NCBI GenBank assembly: GCA_900315925.1
Contig: ONAV01000023.1
Location: 1-37,646, forward strand
Length of the DNA stretch: 37,646 nucleotides
Origin: an uncultured Selenomonadales bacterium
Lineage (GTDB): Bacteria; Bacillota; Negativicutes; Acidaminococcales; Acidaminococcaceae
Direction of reading: 5' to 3'
Shown: positions 33,642 to 37,646 of the stretch, in pieces
Numbering within the stretch: position 1 is the stretch's first letter
Layout: each line of letters opens with the position of its first letter
Made by a program: the position numbers and the translations under genes
Notes under the pieces: model-generated
What the model was told of the DNA's origin: nothing
The model's database searches: none
The model's input: the letters and a program-made list of their open reading frames with translations, nothing else

Positions 33642-34808
33642 ATGCAACAGTCAGTTCATCAGCGCTGGATCATGCACGTAGACATGGACGCGTTTTACGC
33701 ATCGGTAGAAATACTGGATAATCCCAAATTGAAAGGCTTGCCGGTCATTGTGGGAGGGCGGTCTGCCCGCGGCGTGGTTTCCACCTGCTCTTACGAGGCC
33801 CGCAAATTCGGTGTCCATTCCGCCATGCCGCTGTTCGAGGCAAAACGGCTGTGCCCTCAGGGTGTTTTCGTGCCGGTACGCATGGGCCGCTATGCTGAAA
33901 TGTCGGCAAAGATCATGAAGATTTTCCGGGAAACGTCACCGCTGGTGGAGCAGCTTTCCATTGATGAAGCCTTTGTGGATTTAACCGGCATGGAACGGCT
34001 GGGCGGGGCAGAGGCCATTGCCCATCAGGTGCAGGACCGGATCCAGGAAGAGCTGAAACTCAGCGCATCTGTAGGACTGGCTCCCAATAAATTCCTGGCC
34101 AAACTGGCCTCGGATATGCACAAGCCTCACGGCTTTGTGAGAATTACGCCGGAAGAAGCGGCCGGGCTGCTGGCTCCCCTGCCGGTGACCAAAATATTCG
34201 GCATCGGCCGCAGCGCTGAAGAAAAGCTGAAACAGTTTGGTATTGAAAAGATCGGGCAGCTGGCTGAAGCCGATGTGGGATTGCTGCGAAAGGTGTTCGG
34301 CGTTAATGCGGAACAGGTGAAACGGCTGGCCCGGGGCCTGGATGACAGGCCGGTCGTCAATGAAGAAGAAGCAAAGTCCATTGGCAGGGAAACCACCTTT
34401 GACAGGGATCTGACAGATATGGATTCCTGCCGGGAGGCGGTGCTGGACCTGTGCGGGCAGGTGGGATGGCGCCTGCGCCGGGAACATCTGGCAGGGCACA
34501 CGGTGACGCTGAAAGTGAAGTTTGCGGATTTCCGCATGATTACCCGCAGCTCCACCGGCGACAGACTGATTGCCTGGGATGAAGACATTTTCCTTTTGGC
34601 GGAGCAGATGCTGCAGAAGATTAATGTGAAGCCGGGCGTTCGCCTGTTAGGGATATCGGTGAGCAGTCTGTTCCGCCCGGAGGACGAGCCGGTGCTGGGG
34701 TTTGAAGACAATGAGCGGATGCAGAAGCGCAACCAGGCCATCGACGCATTGAAAAGCAAATTCGGAGAGAACATCATCAAGCGCGGCATTACGGGGAAGA
34801 GAAAATAG
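33642..34808 (+). CDS. dinB: DNA polymerase IV (Y-family)
   Basis: A 388-residue error-prone translesion polymerase. The catalytic palm has HVDMDAFYASVE (first Asp) and SIDEAFVDLTG (the D-E pair). Then come SVGLAPNKFLAKLASD, the helix-hairpin-helix at KIFGIGRSAEEKLKQFGIEKIG, and the little-finger domain. The ATG at 33642 is chosen as the first with a normal N-terminus; the TTG at 33576 would add 22 unconserved residues. The ribosome site GGGACAG is weak. Length is somewhat longer than E. coli DinB. Adjacent to the FAH gene, 68 bases apart. Confidence 0.95.
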   Translation: MQQSVHQRWIMHVDMDAFYASVEILDNPKLKGLPVIVGGRSARGVVSTCSYEARKFGVHSAMPLFEAKRLCPQGVFVPVRMGRYAEMSAKIMKIFRETSPLVEQLSIDEAFVDLTGMERLGGAEAIAHQVQDRIQEELKLSASVGLAPNKFLAKLASDMHKPHGFVRITPEEAAGLLAPLPVTKIFGIGRSAEEKLKQFGIEKIGQLAEADVGLLRKVFGVNAEQVKRLARGLDDRPVVNEEEAKSIGRETTFDRDLTDMDSCREAVLDLCGQVGWRLRREHLAGHTVTLKVKFADFRMITRSSTGDRLIAWDEDIFLLAEQMLQKINVKPGVRLLGISVSSLFRPEDEPVLGFEDNERMQKRNQAIDALKSKFGENIIKRGITGKRK

Positions 34809-34825
34809 GAAATTGGTGACTGCGT

Positions 34826-36209
34826 ATGAAACAGAGCAAAAGCTTCTATAAAAATCTGATGGCAGTTTTGCTGACGCTGGCCTTTGGCATATTAGCCCTT
34901 GTGTTTGGCGTGTTGTTTATTGGCTGCGGTAACGGAGCGCCCAAAACGGGATCCGGGAAGCCAGAGGAGCGTTATATCGCCTTTACGAAAGCAGACGCCT
35001 TTAATCTCCGGCAGGTGATTACGGCTGACAGTTCTTCGTCGCGTACCATCATGTGGCAGTCGGAACCGGAAAACAAAGATGCGTTTGTGGAGTACCGTGT
35101 GGTTGGCAAAGCAGATGTATCTTCTGGCGCAAAAGATACTAAAGAGGTGCGGAAAAATACAAACGATGCCGCAATGAAGAGCAGTGTTTCTACGCAGAAG
35201 GAACGCCTTAACGACAAGTTTACCGATAACGGAAAAACCACCTACGTCCACACGGTGACCCTGCAAAACCTGCAGCCCGGCACGGAATATGAATACCGGC
35301 TGGGGCATGAAAACCGGCGCAGCCAATGGTTCAGGCTGGACACGGCGAATACTCACAACACCTATAAGGCGCTGATTTTTCCGGACAGTCAGAGCGCCAA
35401 ATATAAAGTCTGGGAAGAGGTAGCCATGCCGGCCTGGCAGCGCAACAGGGACGCCCGGTTCTTCATCACCATGGGAGACCTGGTGGATAACGGGGAACAC
35501 GCCTACCAGTGGAATGAATGGTTCACCCGCATCGGACCCATGATCACCCGGATTCCCGCGGCGCCGGTTATGGGCAATCATGAAAATGGACTGGAAAGTG
35601 CGTATGCCTCAGGCCTATCTCCATTATTTCCAGTTGCCGGAGGGAGCGCCGGAACCCTATAAGAACCAGTTTTATTCATTTGATTACGGCGATGTGCACT
35701 ATGTTGTGCTAAATACCCAGACGCGGGAGATGGAAGAGTTTCAGCCCAACCTGTTGCAGGATCAGCTGGCCTGGTTCAAAGCGGACATGGAAAAAACAAA
35801 GAAAAAATGGAAAGTGGTGCTGATGCACAAGGATGTACTGAGATATGGCTTCCTGACCCGCAAAACGCCAAGGGAAGAAGGCATTTCCGAAGAAGGAAAA
35901 ACCTTTATGCCGCTGTTTGACAAATATAATGTGGACGTGGTACTGACCGCCCACCTGCACACCTACCGGAACCGGGGACATATTTACGGGTTTAAACGGG
36001 ATACGAAAGGCCCGCTGTACATCCTCACCGGGGTAGCAGGAGATGTGCGATACCCGAACCTGTGGAAACGACACTCGCTGGACGTTGCTGTTGCGCCCCA
36101 GCCGGAAACCAATAACTACATGGTACTGGAAGCTTCCCCCGGGAGTTTGCGGTTCAGCTGCTATCTGCCGGACGGGACGAAGATTGACGAAACGGAAGTG
36201 AAAAAATAG
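34826..36209 (+). pseudogene. Purple-acid-phosphatase-like metallophosphoesterase lipoprotein, frame-disrupted
   Basis: The N-terminus is a lipoprotein-like signal (hydrophobic 11-32, FIGC, Cys34). A fibronectin-like domain (about 75-175: TIMWQSEP, TVTLQNLQPGTEYEYRLGHE) precedes a calcineurin-type phosphoesterase domain. Metal motifs are FPDSQ, MGDLVDNGEH, GNHE, LMHKD and TAHLHTY. The frame changes right after GNHE near base 35585. The first frame ends at 35662; the second (MDWKVRMPQAYLHYFQLP) runs to 36209. A few residues between GNHE and DWKVRMP seem to be missing, so a short deletion (2 mod 3) is likely. As read, the protein would be truncated. Two short overlapping genes are unlikely, because the active site is split. 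Confidence 0.85.
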
Positions 36210-36252
36210 TGTTGTGTTCCCAAAGCCTCTGATTTGTCGGAACACCTGTTTC

Positions 36253-36286
36253 AGCCCTGAAGGAATATGCGCCTTCAGGGCTTTTG
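36253..36286 (+). terminator. Rho-independent terminator after the phosphoesterase gene
   Basis: An 11-bp stem (AGCCCTGAAGG / CCTTCAGGGCT) with an 8-base loop is followed by TTTTG. Confidence 0.85.
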
Positions 36287-36392
36287 TATGCATGGATACA
36301 GTATATTTTTCGACGATCATATGAAAGTGTTAAAAATATAATATAAATATCTTTTTACAATGGATTTTATGTTTCTGAATACTGGTTTTTTG

Positions 36393-36421
36393 TTGACGGT
36401 TTTCGATTATATTGTTATACT
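36393..36421 (+). promoter_or_regulatory. Promoter of the glutamate synthase gene
   Basis: TTGACG (36393-36398) and TATACT (36416-36421) are separated by exactly 17 bases. The transcript would have a leader of about 150 bases. Confidence 0.75.
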
Positions 36422-36502
36422 GTGTACATATATTATTCTGATACAAAAAACCCGGCATAATTGGAGAAGGTGCCAGGTTAGGATTCAGTAAACACCGGTT
36501 AC

Positions 36503-36536
36503 CGGAGTTTGTACGTGTACGGAGTTTGAACGTGTA
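36503..36536 (+). repeat. Tandem 17-bp repeat in the glutamate synthase leader
   Basis: Two adjacent copies (36503-36519 and 36520-36536) of CGGAGTTTGWACGTGTA differ at one base. A near-palindrome CCGGTTACCGG precedes them (36495-36505). They lie in the predicted 5' leader, 40 bases before the start codon. They may bind a regulator or form leader RNA structure. Confidence 0.6.
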
Positions 36537-36576
36537 CAGACGAAAGAAGCCGTGATTTATGGGAGGGGGAACATCT

Positions 36577-37646
36577 ATGAATCGGAAACTGAGAGATTTA
36601 CCGGCGCCGCAGGGCTTGTATGACCCGGCGTTTGAACATGACGCCTGCGGTATCGGGTTTGTTGTGAATATTAAAGGGGAAAAATCTTACAGCATTATCG
36701 ACGATGCCCTGAAGATTCTGGAGAACCTGAATCACCGCGGCGCTGAAGGCGCGGACCAGAAGAGCGGCGACGGGGCCGGTATTCTGGTGCAGATTCCCCA
36801 TGACTTTTTTGTCCGGGAATGTGAGGTACTGGGCTTTTCCCTGCCGCCGGCAGGCGAATACGGCGTGGGCATGATCTTCGCCCACCGCTATGAATCCTTC
36901 CGCAAAAAGCAGATGGAAACGTTTGAGAAGATCGTCCGGGAGGAAGGGCAGAGCATTTTAGGCTGGCGCGAGGTCCCCATTGACGAGAGCATCATCGGGG
37001 AAGCGGCCAAGTCCATCCGTCCCCGCATCATCCAGGTGTTTATCGGCAAGGCGCCGGATGTGAAAAGCCAGATGGATTTTGAGCGCAAGCTGTACATTAT
37101 CCGTAAGGTGGCGGAAAAGGAAATCATTCCCCAGAGTCAGGTGATGGGATCGGACTTTTATATTGCCAGCCTGTCTTCCCGGACGGTTGTGTATAAGGGA
37201 ATGCTTACCTCCCTGCAGCTGCGGCATTTTTATCTGGACCTGTCAGACCTTGATTTTACGACAGCCATGGCGCTGGTCCATTCCCGCTTCAGCACCAATA
37301 CGTTCCCCAGCTGGGCCCGGGCCCATCCCAACCGCTATATTGTACATAATGGGGAAATCAATACGATCCGGGGCAATATCAACTGGCTGAACGCCCGGGA
37401 AAGCAAGGCCAAGTCGCCGTTTTTCCCGGATATGGAAAAGGTGTTCCCGGTAGTCGATGAGACCGGCAGTGATTCCGCCATGTTTGATAACTGCCTGGAG
37501 TATCTCATGATGACAGGGCATTCCCTGCCTCATGCCATGGTTACCATGATTCCGGAACCCTGGGAGAAGGATCCGTCCATGCCTCAGGATAAGAAGGATT
37601 TTTACCGCTACCAGACCTTTATGATGGAACCCTGGGACGGTCCCGC
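36577..37646 (+). CDS. gltB: Glutamate synthase large subunit, N-terminal part (partial)
   Basis: The frame is open to the window end, giving 356 residues. It starts with a short propeptide ending at Cys24 of HDACGIGF, the nucleophile of class II glutamine amidotransferases, which is exposed by processing. Further motifs are NLNHRGAEGADQKSGDGAGIL, MALVHSRFSTNTFPSWARAHP, and HNGEINTIRGNINW. This matches the glutaminase domain of the about 1500-residue GltB that transfers the glutamine amide to 2-oxoglutarate. GGGAGGGGG precedes the ATG. A promoter and leader of about 150 bases precede it. It lies 367 bases after the phosphoesterase, a gap holding a terminator, promoter and repeats. Confidence 0.96.
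   Translation, partial: MNRKLRDLPAPQGLYDPAFEHDACGIGFVVNIKGEKSYSIIDDALKILENLNHRGAEGADQKSGDGAGILVQIPHDFFVRECEVLGFSLPPAGEYGVGMIFAHRYESFRKKQMETFEKIVREEGQSILGWREVPIDESIIGEAAKSIRPRIIQVFIGKAPDVKSQMDFERKLYIIRKVAEKEIIPQSQVMGSDFYIASLSSRTVVYKGMLTSLQLRHFYLDLSDLDFTTAMALVHSRFSTNTFPSWARAHPNRYIVHNGEINTIRGNINWLNARESKAKSPFFPDMEKVFPVVDETGSDSAMFDNCLEYLMMTGHSLPHAMVTMIPEPWEKDPSMPQDKKDFYRYQTFMMEPWDGP

Noticed and set aside
35580-36209. Separate phosphoesterase gene starting at 35580
   Set aside because: It would lack the first metal-binding motifs and a ribosome site; it is the 3' part of the gene beginning at 34826.

Overview
The window looks like a chromosomal stretch from a diderm Firmicute of the class Negativicutes. 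My best guess is the Acidaminococcaceae family, but the genus is uncertain. Three things support this. The proteins are Firmicute-like (PheS with its Cys cluster, a two-FeoA/FeoB set, a DUF1538/PII pair). Shine-Dalgarno sequences are strong throughout. There is also a 1657-residue type V autotransporter, which requires an outer membrane. I saw no rRNA, tRNA, CRISPR array, transposase or phage gene.

Layout. 1-6.8 kb: housekeeping genes on the + strand. These are the end of pheS, pheT, a CofE-like ligase, a stand-alone ATP-pyrophosphatase subunit of GMP synthase, and pckA, which is broken by a deletion of about 62 nt that removes its nucleotide-binding P-loop. 7.0-12.7 kb: a run of small exported or membrane proteins (a DUF3298-like protein, a lipoprotein, SmpA/OmlA-like small proteins, one truncated relic) ending in a LUD-domain protein. 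12.8-15.9 kb: an Rrf2-family regulator with a palindrome inside its own promoter, followed by two different GTPases. 15.9-18.4 kb: a dispersed repeat, then a two-gene unit made of an internally duplicated DUF1538 membrane protein and a tandem PII-like protein. 18.6-27.8 kb: a sulfonate/nitrate/taurine-type ABC transporter on the - strand whose binding-protein gene is separated from its ATPase and permease genes by a + strand block (second LUD protein, SmpA-like exported protein, giant autotransporter). 27.9-31.1 kb: a - strand ferrous-iron uptake operon (feoA, feoA, feoB, Cys-rich FeoB-associated protein), with a second copy of the dispersed repeat lying inside it. 31.5-36.2 kb: DUF362 ferredoxin-like protein, FAH-family hydrolase, DNA polymerase IV, and a frame-disrupted purple-acid-phosphatase-like lipoprotein. 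36.4-37.6 kb: promoter, leader and 5' part of glutamate synthase large subunit.

The best candidates for undescribed biology are: the DUF1538 transporter-like protein with its tandem PII-like partner; the Rrf2-GTPase-GTPase locus; a recurring TTAG-N6-CTAA operator around the feo genes, with degenerate relatives at the ABC binding-protein and DUF362 promoters; and the dispersed intergenic repeat. Two genes (pckA and the phosphoesterase) have frame breaks of the same phase. Either two genes are decaying or the assembly has local errors, and read mapping would decide which.
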